Origin: Shouchella rhizosphaerae
GTDB taxonomy: Bacteria; Bacillota; Bacilli; Bacillales; Bacillaceae_D
Reading direction: 5' to 3'
Assembly (NCBI RefSeq): GCF_900142675.1
Contig: NZ_FRBS01000006.1
Location: 186,001-250,000 of the forward strand
Length of the DNA: 64,000 bases
Shown here: in pieces, positions 8,952 through 16,765 of the stretch
Layout of the letters: every line of letters starts with the position of its first letter
Position numbering within the stretch: the first letter of the stretch is position 1
Position numbers and translations under genes: made by a program
Notes under the pieces: model-generated
The model's input: the letters and a program-made list of their open reading frames with translations, nothing else
The model's database searches: none
Told to the model about the DNA's origin: nothing

Positions 8952-10346
8952 TTAAAACCCCCATGCATTCAACACTGTCGCAATCGCTTCTTCCAATTCA
9001 TCTTCAGGAATACTTCCAAAGCCAAGTACAATTTGAGGCGGGTGGATTGCGCGTTCAAGGGAGTAAGCAGACAGTGGATACACTTTTGCCTTGGCGGCTA
9101 ATGCTTTCTCAACCAGTGTCTGTTCATCCATTCCATTTTTTACGACGAGAACGATATGGAGGCCGGAACGTTCACCGATTATCGATAGCTTGTCTTCATA
9201 TCGTTTCAACAGGCTCAGAACTTTTTCTAACTTGCGGCGGTAAATTTTCCGCATCCGGTTTAAGTGTTTTTCAAAGTCCCCTTGTTTCATAAAGGCCGTC
9301 AGCACTTGCTGGTCAATGCGCGATACCGTTGAGTGGTAGTAAGAAAACTTGTTTTTATATAAGTGGGCAAGTGGTGCCGGCAGTACCATATAACTGATGC
9401 GGACAGACGGGATCAATGATTTTGAAAAGGCGCCTAAATAAATGACTTTGTTATGGACGTCCATGCTTTGCAAGGATGGAATGGTTTTTCCTGTATAGCG
9501 GAATTCACTATCGTAATCGTCTTCAATAATATAGCGGTTTTCGTGTGCTTCCGCCCAATGAAGCAATTGTTTGCGCCGATTGATCGATAAGACAGAACCG
9601 TAAGGAAAGTGGCGCGATGGCGTTGTGTAAACGACATCTACCGCTGTGCGGACGATGCTGTCAACATCAATGCCTTCTTCATCTACTTGAAAAGGGACGT
9701 AATCGTTTGGATAATGGGATAGCAATTTCCGCATTAGTTGGTAGCCTGGGTCTTCAATCCCGTAGACTTTACTTTCGCCAAGGAGCAAGAACAGCTGTTG
9801 CAACAACGTTTCCACCCCAGCGCCGACTACCACCTGTTCTGGTGTGCAATTGACGCCACGTGAATGATGCAAGTAATAGGCAATTTCGCGCCGAAATGAA
9901 GCCTCGCCTTGATGGTCTCCATTCAGCAATAAACGGTGATTTTCCTTACACATCGTTTGTTTGAAATACTTGCGCCATTGCTCAAATGGAAAGCTGGTTG
10001 TGTCAATATGGGTCGGGTGGAAATTGTAGCGAATCGTGTCTTGTTTTGTTGCTAACGCATCTCCAGGTGCTTGTGGAGCCCGAATGTATTCTAAGTCTTC
10101 ATAGGCTTGTACATAAAATCCCTTTCTTGGAATCACTTCGACATACCCTTCTGCCACTAACTGCTCGTAAGCTGCCTCAACCGTGTTTTGGCTTAATTTT
10201 AAAGAGTCGGCTAGTTTGCGTTTAGAGGGAAGTTTCGTGCCATAGCCAATGCGGCCTTCCGTAATTTCCGTTTTGATGTGTGCGTACAATTGTTCATATA
10301 AGGGCGTTGGCAAATCTCGATTTAATTCGCACCACAGCAGCTCCAT
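8952..10346 (-). CDS. pdxR: MocR/GabR-type PLP-sensing regulator of pdxST
   Basis: Controls vitamin B6 synthesis in response to pyridoxal phosphate. Of the 464 residues, about 1-75 form a GntR winged helix (SKRKLADSLKLSQNTVEAAY) and 105-464 a fold-type I aminotransferase-like domain, with the PLP lysine at Lys309 in GAFSKSLIP and a conserved YIIEDDYDSEFRY stretch. AAAAGGAG lies 9 bases before the ATG. It is divergent from pdxS; the 121-base gap carries an inverted repeat over the pdxS -35 box. The pdxR-pdxST arrangement and PLP control have been characterised in B. clausii (family knowledge). Confidence 0.93.
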   Translation of the reverse strand: MELLWCELNRDLPTPLYEQLYAHIKTEITEGRIGYGTKLPSKRKLADSLKLSQNTVEAAYEQLVAEGYVEVIPRKGFYVQAYEDLEYIRAPQAPGDALATKQDTIRYNFHPTHIDTTSFPFEQWRKYFKQTMCKENHRLLLNGDHQGEASFRREIAYYLHHSRGVNCTPEQVVVGAGVETLLQQLFLLLGESKVYGIEDPGYQLMRKLLSHYPNDYVPFQVDEEGIDVDSIVRTAVDVVYTTPSRHFPYGSVLSINRRKQLLHWAEAHENRYIIEDDYDSEFRYTGKTIPSLQSMDVHNKVIYLGAFSKSLIPSVRISYMVLPAPLAHLYKNKFSYYHSTVSRIDQQVLTAFMKQGDFEKHLNRMRKIYRRKLEKVLSLLKRYEDKLSIIGERSGLHIVLVVKNGMDEQTLVEKALAAKAKVYPLSAYSLERAIHPPQIVLGFGSIPEDELEEAIATVLNAWGF

Positions 10347-10386
10347 GTTAGACCGCTCCTTTTTCTGACCTCATCATTTTCTTAAA

Positions 10387-10424
10387 AACTGACACTTACA
10401 ATGTGGTCAGTTGTTTTCTATACT
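10387..10424 (+). promoter_or_regulatory. pdxST promoter with candidate PdxR operator
   Basis: TTACAA (10396-10401) and TATACT (10419-10424) are spaced by 17 bases. The inverted repeat AACTGAC (10387-10393) / GTCAGTT (10406-10412) straddles the -35 box, with extra half sites CTGACC at 10365 and GTCAG at 10426. These are the natural candidates for PdxR binding. Confidence 0.7.
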
Positions 10425-10467
10425 AGTCAGCAAATCCAAAAAAAGCAACGATAAAGGAGTGGGACAA

Positions 10468-11355
10468 ATGGAAAAAGTAGTAGGAACAGACCGGGTGAAA
10501 CAAGGAATGGCTCAAATGCAAAAAGGCGGCGTTATCATGGATGTGATTAATGCCGAACAAGCCAAAATCGCTGAAGAAGCGGGTGCTGTGGCGGTCATGG
10601 CATTGGAACGGGTGCCTTCTGATATTCGTGCAGCTGGCGGTGTGGCGAGAATGGCAGACCCAACTGTGACAGAAGAAGTGTTAAACGCTGTTTCGATTCC
10701 AGTCATGGCAAAAGCACGCATTGGCCACATCGTTGAAGCGAAAGTTCTGGAAGCGATGGGTGTCGATTATATTGATGAAAGCGAAGTGCTAACACCGGCT
10801 GATGAAGTCTATCATTTAAACAAACGTGATTTTACAGTGCCGTTTGTCTGCGGAGCCCGCGATCTCGGCGAAGCAGCGCGCCGGATTGGCGAAGGCGCTT
10901 CAATGATTCGTACAAAAGGAGAGCCAGGAACGGGCAATATTGTTGAAGCAGTCCGCCATATGCGGAAAATGCAGGCGCAAATCAAACAAGTAGCCCATAT
11001 GTCGACAGATGAGTTGATGACGGAAGCCAAGCAGTTAGGCGCCCCATATGAATTATTGCTGCACATTAAGGAAACGGGCCAATTGCCTGTCGTCAATTTT
11101 GCCGCAGGGGGCATCGCCACGCCAGCAGATGCCGCTCTTATGATGCATCTAGGCGCTGACGGCGTTTTTGTTGGATCGGGCATCTTTAAATCAGACAATC
11201 CTGAAAAATTTGCTCGGGCAATTGTGGAAGCGACAACCCATTACACAGATTATGAACGGATTGCCGAGCTTTCGAAAAACCTTGGTTCCGCTATGAAAGG
11301 AATTGACGTGGCGACATTGGCGCCGGCAGAACGGATGCAGGACCGTGGGTGGTAA
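10468..11355 (+). CDS. pdxS: Pyridoxal 5'-phosphate synthase, synthase subunit
   Basis: Builds PLP from ribose 5-phosphate, glyceraldehyde 3-phosphate and ammonia channelled from PdxT; forms a cytoplasmic dodecamer. The 295 residues are a TIM barrel very close to the family standard: [12 protein letters not shown] with Asp25, the Schiff-base Lys82 in [10 protein letters not shown], the second lysine in [12 protein letters not shown] near 150, and [13 protein letters not shown]. The ATG at 10468 has AAAGGAG 8 bases upstream; an upstream in-frame codon at 10411 falls in the promoter and is rejected. pdxT follows after four bases. Confidence 0.97.
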   Translation: MEKVVGTDRVKQGMAQMQKGGVIMDVINAEQAKIAEEAGAVAVMALERVPSDIRAAGGVARMADPTVTEEVLNAVSIPVMAKARIGHIVEAKVLEAMGVDYIDESEVLTPADEVYHLNKRDFTVPFVCGARDLGEAARRIGEGASMIRTKGEPGTGNIVEAVRHMRKMQAQIKQVAHMSTDELMTEAKQLGAPYELLLHIKETGQLPVVNFAAGGIATPADAALMMHLGADGVFVGSGIFKSDNPEKFARAIVEATTHYTDYERIAELSKNLGSAMKGIDVATLAPAERMQDRGW

Positions 11356-11359
11356 GTCT

Positions 11360-11947
11360 ATGAAAATTGGCGTATTAGCCTTACAAGGCGCGGTTAGTGA
11401 ACATATCCGTTTATTAACGAACAGTGGCGCAGAAGCAATCGAAATAAAGCGTGCAGACCAGCTAGCAGAAGTCGATGGGCTTATTTTGCCAGGTGGTGAG
11501 TCGACGGCAATGCGTAGGTTGATTGACAAGTATCAACTTTTTAAGCCGTTGCGAGAATTTGGCGAATCAGGAAAGCCGATATTAGGAACATGTGCTGGAC
11601 TGATATTGATGGCAAAGACTCTTTCGGGTGAGCAAGATGGGCACTTAGGTTTTATCGACATGGTTGTTGAGCGCAATGCGTTTGGGCGGCAACGGGATAG
11701 TTTTGAAGCAACGCTTGATGTGAAAGGGGTAGCCGAAAAACTGACTGCTGTTTTCATTCGCGCGCCGCTTGTTAAAGAAGTCGGACCAGATGTAGACATT
11801 TTGAGCGAATACAACGGAGAAATCGTTGCCGTCAAGCAAGGCTCTTTCCTTGCATGTTCGTTCCATCCTGAATTGACGGATGACGCCCGCTTGCATCAAG
11901 CGTTTATAAAGATGGTAGCAGAGCGCTCTGTGTTGGAAGCTCATTAA
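11360..11947 (+). CDS. pdxT: Pyridoxal 5'-phosphate synthase, glutaminase subunit
   Basis: Class I glutaminase that frees ammonia from glutamine for PdxS. The 195 residues show the substrate motif [10 protein letters not shown] (44-52), the nucleophile Cys78 in [11 protein letters not shown], and the His/Glu pair in SFHPELTDD near 170. The ATG at 11360 gives the normal family length; a longer in-frame extension overlapping pdxS is not needed. GGGTGG in the pdxS end can serve as SD. Confidence 0.97.
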   Translation: MKIGVLALQGAVSEHIRLLTNSGAEAIEIKRADQLAEVDGLILPGGESTAMRRLIDKYQLFKPLREFGESGKPILGTCAGLILMAKTLSGEQDGHLGFIDMVVERNAFGRQRDSFEATLDVKGVAEKLTAVFIRAPLVKEVGPDVDILSEYNGEIVAVKQGSFLACSFHPELTDDARLHQAFIKMVAERSVLEAH

Positions 11948-11979
11948 AAAAGGCAACGGCTTCTGCGCAAGTTATACAG

Positions 11980-12012
11980 AAAAAACCGGACAATTTCCGT
12001 CCGGTTTTTTTC
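11980..12012. terminator. Bidirectional terminator between pdxT and the sigma-54 activator
   Basis: AAAAAACCGGAC and GTCCGGTTTTTTT form a perfect stem with a 7-base loop. A-run and T-run on opposite sides let it serve both convergent genes. Confidence 0.92.
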
Positions 12013-12026
12013 CATTCTCCCTACAA

Positions 12027-13382
12027 TTACAAACGGTGTTTCTTCATTTTATTGTATAACGTTGCCAAGGAAATGTTTAATCGTTTTGCTGCCTGCTTTT
12101 TGCCTTCTAAATGATTGTCACAATTGGCAAGTACGTTTGTAATAAGCTGCCGTTCTGCTTCCTCCAGGCCTGCTTTTAATGACGTAGGAGGAGTAAACGA
12201 CATTGGCGTGGACCTTTGCCATTGGTCCGTTGCCAAATGCGGCGGCAGGTGGCTTGGGTGCAAAACGGGTTCATCCATCATGCAAAGGGCAAATTGAAGC
12301 GCGTTTTTTAGTTCACGCACATTCCCAGGCCAATGATAGTGCTTAAGCCTTTCCAATGCTTCGTCGCTAATGTTTACTTGCCCCACTGCCTTCGCGTCAG
12401 ATTGGCTGGCAAGCAGCGTTTTGGCAAGCAAAGGGATATCTTCTTTTCGCTCACGCAACGGTGGAATGTGAAGTTGGAACACACATAAACGATAATAGAG
12501 GTCTTCGCGAAACAAACCTTTGCTCACTAAGTCCGCCAAGTTTTGGTTAGTCGCAGCAATTATACGGGTACAAACGCGTTTTTCCTTTAAAGCACCCAGC
12601 CTCCGTATCGTTCCTTCTTGTAAGACGCGTAGCAGTTTGCTTTGCAAGGAAAGGGGCAGTTCGCCGATTTCATCGAGGAACAACGTACCGTTGTCAGCCA
12701 ACTCAAACAAGCCAAGTTTGCCATTTTTCTGGGCACCTGTAAAAGCCCCCGTTTCATAGCCAAACAATTCACTTTCGAGCAAGTCTGTTGGAATCGCTGC
12801 ACAGTTTATTGGTACAAACGGCTGTGAGGCATTTTTCCCCTCTCTATGAATGGCCTGCGCAAAAAGCTCTTTCCCTGTTCCGCTCTCTCCTGTAATCAAG
12901 ACTGGAAAAGGAGCGGTTGCTGCTTTGCGGGCAATCGCTGTTACCTCTTTTAACCCTTGATTATATCCAATGATCGATTCAAAATGATGGGCCGCTTGAA
13001 AACTGGCTTCTACTTTTTGCTGCAACCATTGAATTTGTTGTTTTTGCTGTTCAATTGTCTTTGTCAAATCCAGCACTTCTTGTTTGCCTTTACAAATTGA
13101 AACGGCTCCTACCACTTGGTCGCCATCAAAAATAGGCGCCATATCGACTAAGTATTCTCGGCCATTGACTTTTCTATAAACGCCGACACGTACGCTTTTG
13201 TCTTTTAGCGTGGAAACAAGTTGTGCTTCTGGCCTGACTTCTAGAAGGGGTTTGCCGATAATGTCCTGTGCACAAACGCCTGTGATGCGTGTATATTCGT
13301 TATTAATTTTCTTGACAATCCCTTGCTTGTCAATGACAAGAATGCCGTCTTGAATGGCATCAAGAATGGCATGTCCATTCAC
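12027..13382 (-). CDS. Sigma-54-dependent transcriptional activator (PAS-AAA-Fis)
   Basis: Enhancer-binding activator of RNA polymerase-sigma 54. In 451 residues: an N-terminal PAS sensor (about 5-100), a short coiled coil rich in Gln (100-130), an AAA+ domain with Walker A GESGTGKE (164-171), the sigma-54 contact loop GAFTGA (212-217) and Walker B LFLDEIGELP, then a Fis-type helix-turn-helix at the C-terminus (AAKRLNISLATLYNKMK). It is divergent from an AtuA-family operon that carries a good -24/-12 promoter, so that operon is the obvious target. The PAS ligand is unknown. The architecture resembles RocR/PrdR/PrpR-like activators, but no response regulator domain is present. Confidence 0.92.
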   Translation of the reverse strand: MNGHAILDAIQDGILVIDKQGIVKKINNEYTRITGVCAQDIIGKPLLEVRPEAQLVSTLKDKSVRVGVYRKVNGREYLVDMAPIFDGDQVVGAVSICKGKQEVLDLTKTIEQQKQQIQWLQQKVEASFQAAHHFESIIGYNQGLKEVTAIARKAATAPFPVLITGESGTGKELFAQAIHREGKNASQPFVPINCAAIPTDLLESELFGYETGAFTGAQKNGKLGLFELADNGTLFLDEIGELPLSLQSKLLRVLQEGTIRRLGALKEKRVCTRIIAATNQNLADLVSKGLFREDLYYRLCVFQLHIPPLRERKEDIPLLAKTLLASQSDAKAVGQVNISDEALERLKHYHWPGNVRELKNALQFALCMMDEPVLHPSHLPPHLATDQWQRSTPMSFTPPTSLKAGLEEAERQLITNVLANCDNHLEGKKQAAKRLNISLATLYNKMKKHRL

Positions 13383-13396
13383 TTGGAAGCCCCCTT

Positions 13397-13410
13397 TTTA
13401 AGCGTTTTCA
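13397..13410 (-). promoter_or_regulatory. Candidate cre box upstream of the sigma-54 activator
   Basis: Read on the minus strand, TGAAAACGCTTAAA matches the cre consensus TGWAANCGNTNWCA at 13 of 14 positions, 15 bases before the start codon. It differs by one base from the box before the CitMHS gene at 15268. Confidence 0.6.
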
Positions 13411-13447
13411 TTATCATATCAGCCTTTGCGATAAACGGCCAATTTTG

Positions 13448-13486
13448 TTCTTAATTATTAGAATGTATTTCTTTGTTTTTAGAAAT
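13448..13486 (+). promoter_or_regulatory. Two phased inverted repeats, candidate upstream activating sites
   Basis: TTCT-N8-AGAA occurs at 13448-13463 and again at 13469-13484, the second extended to ATTTCT/AGAAAT. The starts are 21 bases apart, two helical turns, and both lie about 40-77 bases upstream of the -24 GG. This is the usual setting for sigma-54 activator dimers. Confidence 0.65.
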
Positions 13487-13522
13487 GGCGCCTTGTAGCC
13501 TAGGAAGTTCGCGTATTAACAG

Positions 13523-13540
13523 TTGGCATAATGATTGCAT
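13523..13540 (+). promoter_or_regulatory. Sigma-54 (-24/-12) promoter
   Basis: TTGGCAT-N5-TTGCAT has the invariant GG at 13525 and GC at 13537 with exactly 10 bases between them. It lies 40 bases before the AtuA-family start codon. Confidence 0.88.
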
Positions 13541-13579
13541 TCAAATAGCATAGCAAAAATTGTAGAAAGTAGGGAGAGT

Positions 13580-14917
13580 ATGAAGTCGATACGTATTGGC
13601 ACTGGCGCTGGCTACGGAGGCGACCGGATTGATGCAGCAGTGGATTTAGTGGAGCACGGGGATTTAGATTATCTTGTGCTGGAAGGGCTTGCCGAGCGGA
13701 CAACGGCGCTTGCCCACTTAGAAAAAGCGATAGACCGTGAAAAAGGCTATGGCCAGTTTTTAGAAGAACGCATGGCAGCTTTATTGCCGTTATGCCAAGA
13801 CAAAGGGGTAACGGTCATTACAAATTTAGGGGCAGCTAATCCGGAAAGTGCTGCAAAGAAAACGGCAGAAATCGCTTCTTCTCTCGGTCTTTCAAAGCTG
13901 AGAGTCGCCACAGTAATTGGTGCGGATGTGCTTGAACAAGCAAAACAAGCCGACCCTCCTTTATGGGAAACGGGCGCCCCTCTTTCCACATTCGGTGATG
14001 ATGTTATTTCCGCTGACGCTTATTTAGGAGTTGACGCGATTTTGCCTGCTTTGGTGCAAGGAGCCGATGTGATCCTAACTGGCCGTGTTGCAGATCCTTC
14101 ATTATTTTTGGCGCCGATGGTTTATGAGTTTGGCTGGGAGCTTTCAGATTGGCATTTGCTTGGTGCAGGAACAGTACTTGCCCACTTGCTTGAGTGCGGC
14201 GCCCAAGTAAGTGGTGGTTATTTTGCTGATGGCTGCAATAAGCGTGTGCCGGAGTTGCACCGGCTCGGAATGCCATTTGCTGATGTTTTTGCTGATGGGA
14301 CTGGCATCATTTCGAAAACGCCAGGAAGCGGGGGAACGGTGACGCTCCAAACATGCAAAGAGCAATTATTGTATGAAGTAATGGACCCAACTGCCTATAT
14401 GACGCCCGATGTTACCGCCGATTTTTCATCTGTAAGGTTTAAGGAGGTTGCTGACAACCGGATTGCAGTGAACGGGGGAAACGGTCGTGAGCGGCCCGCT
14501 CAACTAAAAGCGACAATTGGCGTGAACCAAGGCTACATTGGTGAAGGCATGATTGCCTATGGAGGCTACGGTGCAGCTGAACGGGCCCGTCTCGCCGCTG
14601 AAATCGTATTGGCCCGATTGACAAGTGCAGGGTTTAACCAGCAAGAGGTTAAACATGAATTGCTTGGGGTGAATGGGCTTTTTCAGAATGAGCCGTCCGT
14701 CCGCCCATATGAAGTCCTTCTCCGTGTAGCTGCTAGAGCGAAGGACCGCCGGCAAGCTGAACGTGTTGGGGAAGAAGTGGAAGCCTTGTGGCTAAATGGC
14801 CCAGGGGGTCCAGGCGGAGTTCGATCACAGGCAAAACGTGTCGTTTCTGCCTATTCAGCATCGATTCCACGAACCATGGTGAAGACAAAAGTGTTCGTAA
14901 CGGAGGTAATAGCATGA
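13580..14917 (+). CDS. AtuA-family (DUF1446) protein, large subunit
   Basis: Belongs to the acyclic terpene utilisation AtuA family, whose members occur in catabolic operons but whose chemistry is mostly undefined. The 445 residues begin with the family signature RIGTGAGYGGDRIDAAVDL and continue with DYLVLEGLAERT, GADVILTGRVADPSLFLAP and a C-terminal GPGGPGGVR loop. AGGGAG lies before the ATG at 13580; longer readings would start inside the -24/-12 promoter. The stop overlaps the next ATG (ATGA). Here it comes with a CitMHS carrier and a sigma-54 activator, suggesting use of a di- or tricarboxylate or hydroxy acid. A terpene substrate is not implied. Confidence 0.82.
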   Translation: MKSIRIGTGAGYGGDRIDAAVDLVEHGDLDYLVLEGLAERTTALAHLEKAIDREKGYGQFLEERMAALLPLCQDKGVTVITNLGAANPESAAKKTAEIASSLGLSKLRVATVIGADVLEQAKQADPPLWETGAPLSTFGDDVISADAYLGVDAILPALVQGADVILTGRVADPSLFLAPMVYEFGWELSDWHLLGAGTVLAHLLECGAQVSGGYFADGCNKRVPELHRLGMPFADVFADGTGIISKTPGSGGTVTLQTCKEQLLYEVMDPTAYMTPDVTADFSSVRFKEVADNRIAVNGGNGRERPAQLKATIGVNQGYIGEGMIAYGGYGAAERARLAAEIVLARLTSAGFNQQEVKHELLGVNGLFQNEPSVRPYEVLLRVAARAKDRRQAERVGEEVEALWLNGPGGPGGVRSQAKRVVSAYSASIPRTMVKTKVFVTEVIA

Positions 14918-15225
14918 CTACACCTTTATATAAAATTTCCCATGCTCGGGCAGGCGACAAAGGCGAACAGACAACGGTCAGCCTGTTTCTGTACGATGAA
15001 CGATTTTACGAAAACGTAAGGCAACAAATAACGGCAGCGGCGGTCAAGCAACATTTTCGCCGACTAGCCTCTGGCAGTGTTGACCGTTATGAGCTTCCTC
15101 AATTGGCCGCACTCCATTTTGTCATCCATGGCACTCGTCCAGGTGGCGTAGCAGCCGCCCTTGATTTTGATGCACATGGTAAATCGCTCTCTTGGTATCT
15201 CCTTGAAATGGAAGTTTGGTTATAA
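14914..15225 (+). CDS. AtuA-related small subunit (ferredoxin-like fold)
   Basis: A 103-residue protein matching the small domain that, in longer AtuA homologues, follows the large domain (ISHARAGDKGEQTTVSLF, then LHFVIHGTRPGGVAAALDFD). Split large and small subunits are common in this family. The ATG overlaps the large-subunit stop and GGAGG lies 7 bases upstream, so equal translation is likely. Function follows the large subunit and is not defined. Confidence 0.78.
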   Translation: MTTPLYKISHARAGDKGEQTTVSLFLYDERFYENVRQQITAAAVKQHFRRLASGSVDRYELPQLAALHFVIHGTRPGGVAAALDFDAHGKSLSWYLLEMEVWL

Positions 15226-15267
15226 ACGAGCGGGTATCGTCTATGCTCGTTTAGTATTTTATGCAAT

Positions 15268-15281
15268 TGAAAGCGCTTAAA
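15268..15281 (+). promoter_or_regulatory. Candidate cre box before the CitMHS gene
   Basis: TGAAAGCGCTTAAA matches cre at 12 of 14 positions and sits 14 bases before the start codon, where CcpA would block elongation or initiation. Confidence 0.65.
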
Positions 15282-15295
15282 TAAGGAGGGATTTC

Positions 15296-16591
15296 ATGCT
15301 AGCATTATTTGGTTTTCTTACGATCGCGGTGTTTCTCTATTCCATCGTTTCGAAGCGGCTGTCAGTTATCGTTGCACTTGTGTTGATTCCAATTGTTTTT
15401 GGCATCATTGCCGGGTTTGGCCTTGAGCTCGGCGAGCACATGCTCGAGGGCATTCAACTTGTCGCCCCGACTGGCGTTATGTTAGGTTTTGCGATCTTGT
15501 TTTTCGGCGTTATGAACAATGCGGGCATGTTTGATCCGATTCTTGGCCGGATTTTAAAAGCAGTAAAAGGCGACCCATTAAAAGTAGTAGTTGGCACACT
15601 ATTGTTTGCGATGGTTGCTCATCTTGACGGTTCAGGGGCATCAACGTTCTTAATCGTGATCCCAGCTTTGTTGCCTCTTTATGATCGACTCGGCATGAGC
15701 AGGATCGTCTTGGCAGGAATCGTTGGCCTTGGAGCTGGCCTCATGAATATTATGCCGTGGGGAGGTCCGACTGCCCGCGCCGGCAGCGCGCTTGGCATTG
15801 ATCCTGGTGAAATATTTATCCCACTATTGCCTTCGATGGCGGTAGGATTTCTTTGGCTTTTATTTGTCGCGTACTGGATTGGAAAAAAAGAGCGACAACG
15901 CATTGGTGTCCAATCGATTGAATATTCAATGAGCAGTGGCCAAACAGAAGAACAAATGAACATGAAACGCCCCAAGTTGTTTATTCCCAACTTGTTGTTG
16001 ACCGCCTTGACGTTAACAACATTGGTGATGCAATGGTTGCCACTGCCTGTTGTCTTTATTATTGCCTTTGTGCTTGCGTTGCTAATGAATTACCCGAATC
16101 CAAAAGAACAAATGCAACAAATCCAGCTGCAGGCGTCAGGAATGGTGCCGGTGTTATCGATTATTTTTGCAGCGGGAATTTTTACTGGCATCCTGACAGG
16201 CACAGGGATGATCGAGGCAATGGCGGTAGCACTAGTCGACCTTGTACCTGAACAACTTGGTCGTTCGCTGCCAATCGTCGTTGCCGTTGCGAGCATGCCC
16301 CTCAGCCTTGTCTTTAATCCTGATGCCTATTATTACGGGGTCATGCCGATTCTTGCCCAATCGGCAGAAATGTATGGCGTGCCTGGAATTGAAATTGCTC
16401 AAGCGTCCGTACTTGGGCAAATGACAGTCGGCTTTCCCCTTAGTCCGCTGACGGCATCAACGTTTTTATTGATTGGCCTCGCGCAAGTAGAACTAGGCGA
16501 CCATCAACGGTTTATGTTCAAGTGGGCCTTTTTAACGACACTATGGATGGCGCTATTTGCTTTGCTTACTGGCGTGTTGTCTGGCTGGTAA
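15296..16591 (+). CDS. CitMHS-family metal-citrate (tricarboxylate) transporter
   Basis: A secondary carrier of the CitM/CitH family, which take up citrate complexed with Mg2+ or Ca2+ with protons. The 431 residues have about twelve hydrophobic segments; family landmarks include AHLDGSGASTFLIVIPALLP, MNIMPWGGPTARAGSALG, and VFNPDAYYYGVMPIL. AAGGAGGG precedes the ATG. It lies 70 bases after the AtuA small subunit with a cre box in the gap, so it may share the sigma-54 transcript. The AtuA pair gives no proof that citrate is the substrate; a related hydroxy-acid is possible. Confidence 0.9.
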   Translation: MLALFGFLTIAVFLYSIVSKRLSVIVALVLIPIVFGIIAGFGLELGEHMLEGIQLVAPTGVMLGFAILFFGVMNNAGMFDPILGRILKAVKGDPLKVVVGTLLFAMVAHLDGSGASTFLIVIPALLPLYDRLGMSRIVLAGIVGLGAGLMNIMPWGGPTARAGSALGIDPGEIFIPLLPSMAVGFLWLLFVAYWIGKKERQRIGVQSIEYSMSSGQTEEQMNMKRPKLFIPNLLLTALTLTTLVMQWLPLPVVFIIAFVLALLMNYPNPKEQMQQIQLQASGMVPVLSIIFAAGIFTGILTGTGMIEAMAVALVDLVPEQLGRSLPIVVAVASMPLSLVFNPDAYYYGVMPILAQSAEMYGVPGIEIAQASVLGQMTVGFPLSPLTASTFLLIGLAQVELGDHQRFMFKWAFLTTLWMALFALLTGVLSGW

Positions 16592-16765
16592 TAAAAAGCT
16601 AAAACGGGTTATTGCCGCTAAACGAAAGAAGAATGAGAGGTTTTCGATTAATAGGCTACGTTTAAACGGTTCCTCGTGCCGACGGGAAATAAGCATCCTG
16701 ATACGAGATAAGCAATATTCATCCCTGTCACTTTTTAACCGATACAAAAAGGGGGAGGGATGTTC

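Noticed and set aside
10411-10467. Longer N-terminus for PdxS
   Set aside because: It would start inside the promoter and add residues absent from all PdxS proteins; the ATG at 10468 has a good SD.
16592-16765. Sigma-D promoter for the chemoreceptor
   Set aside because: CCGATA-like sequences occur but none has a TAAA element at 14-16 bases.
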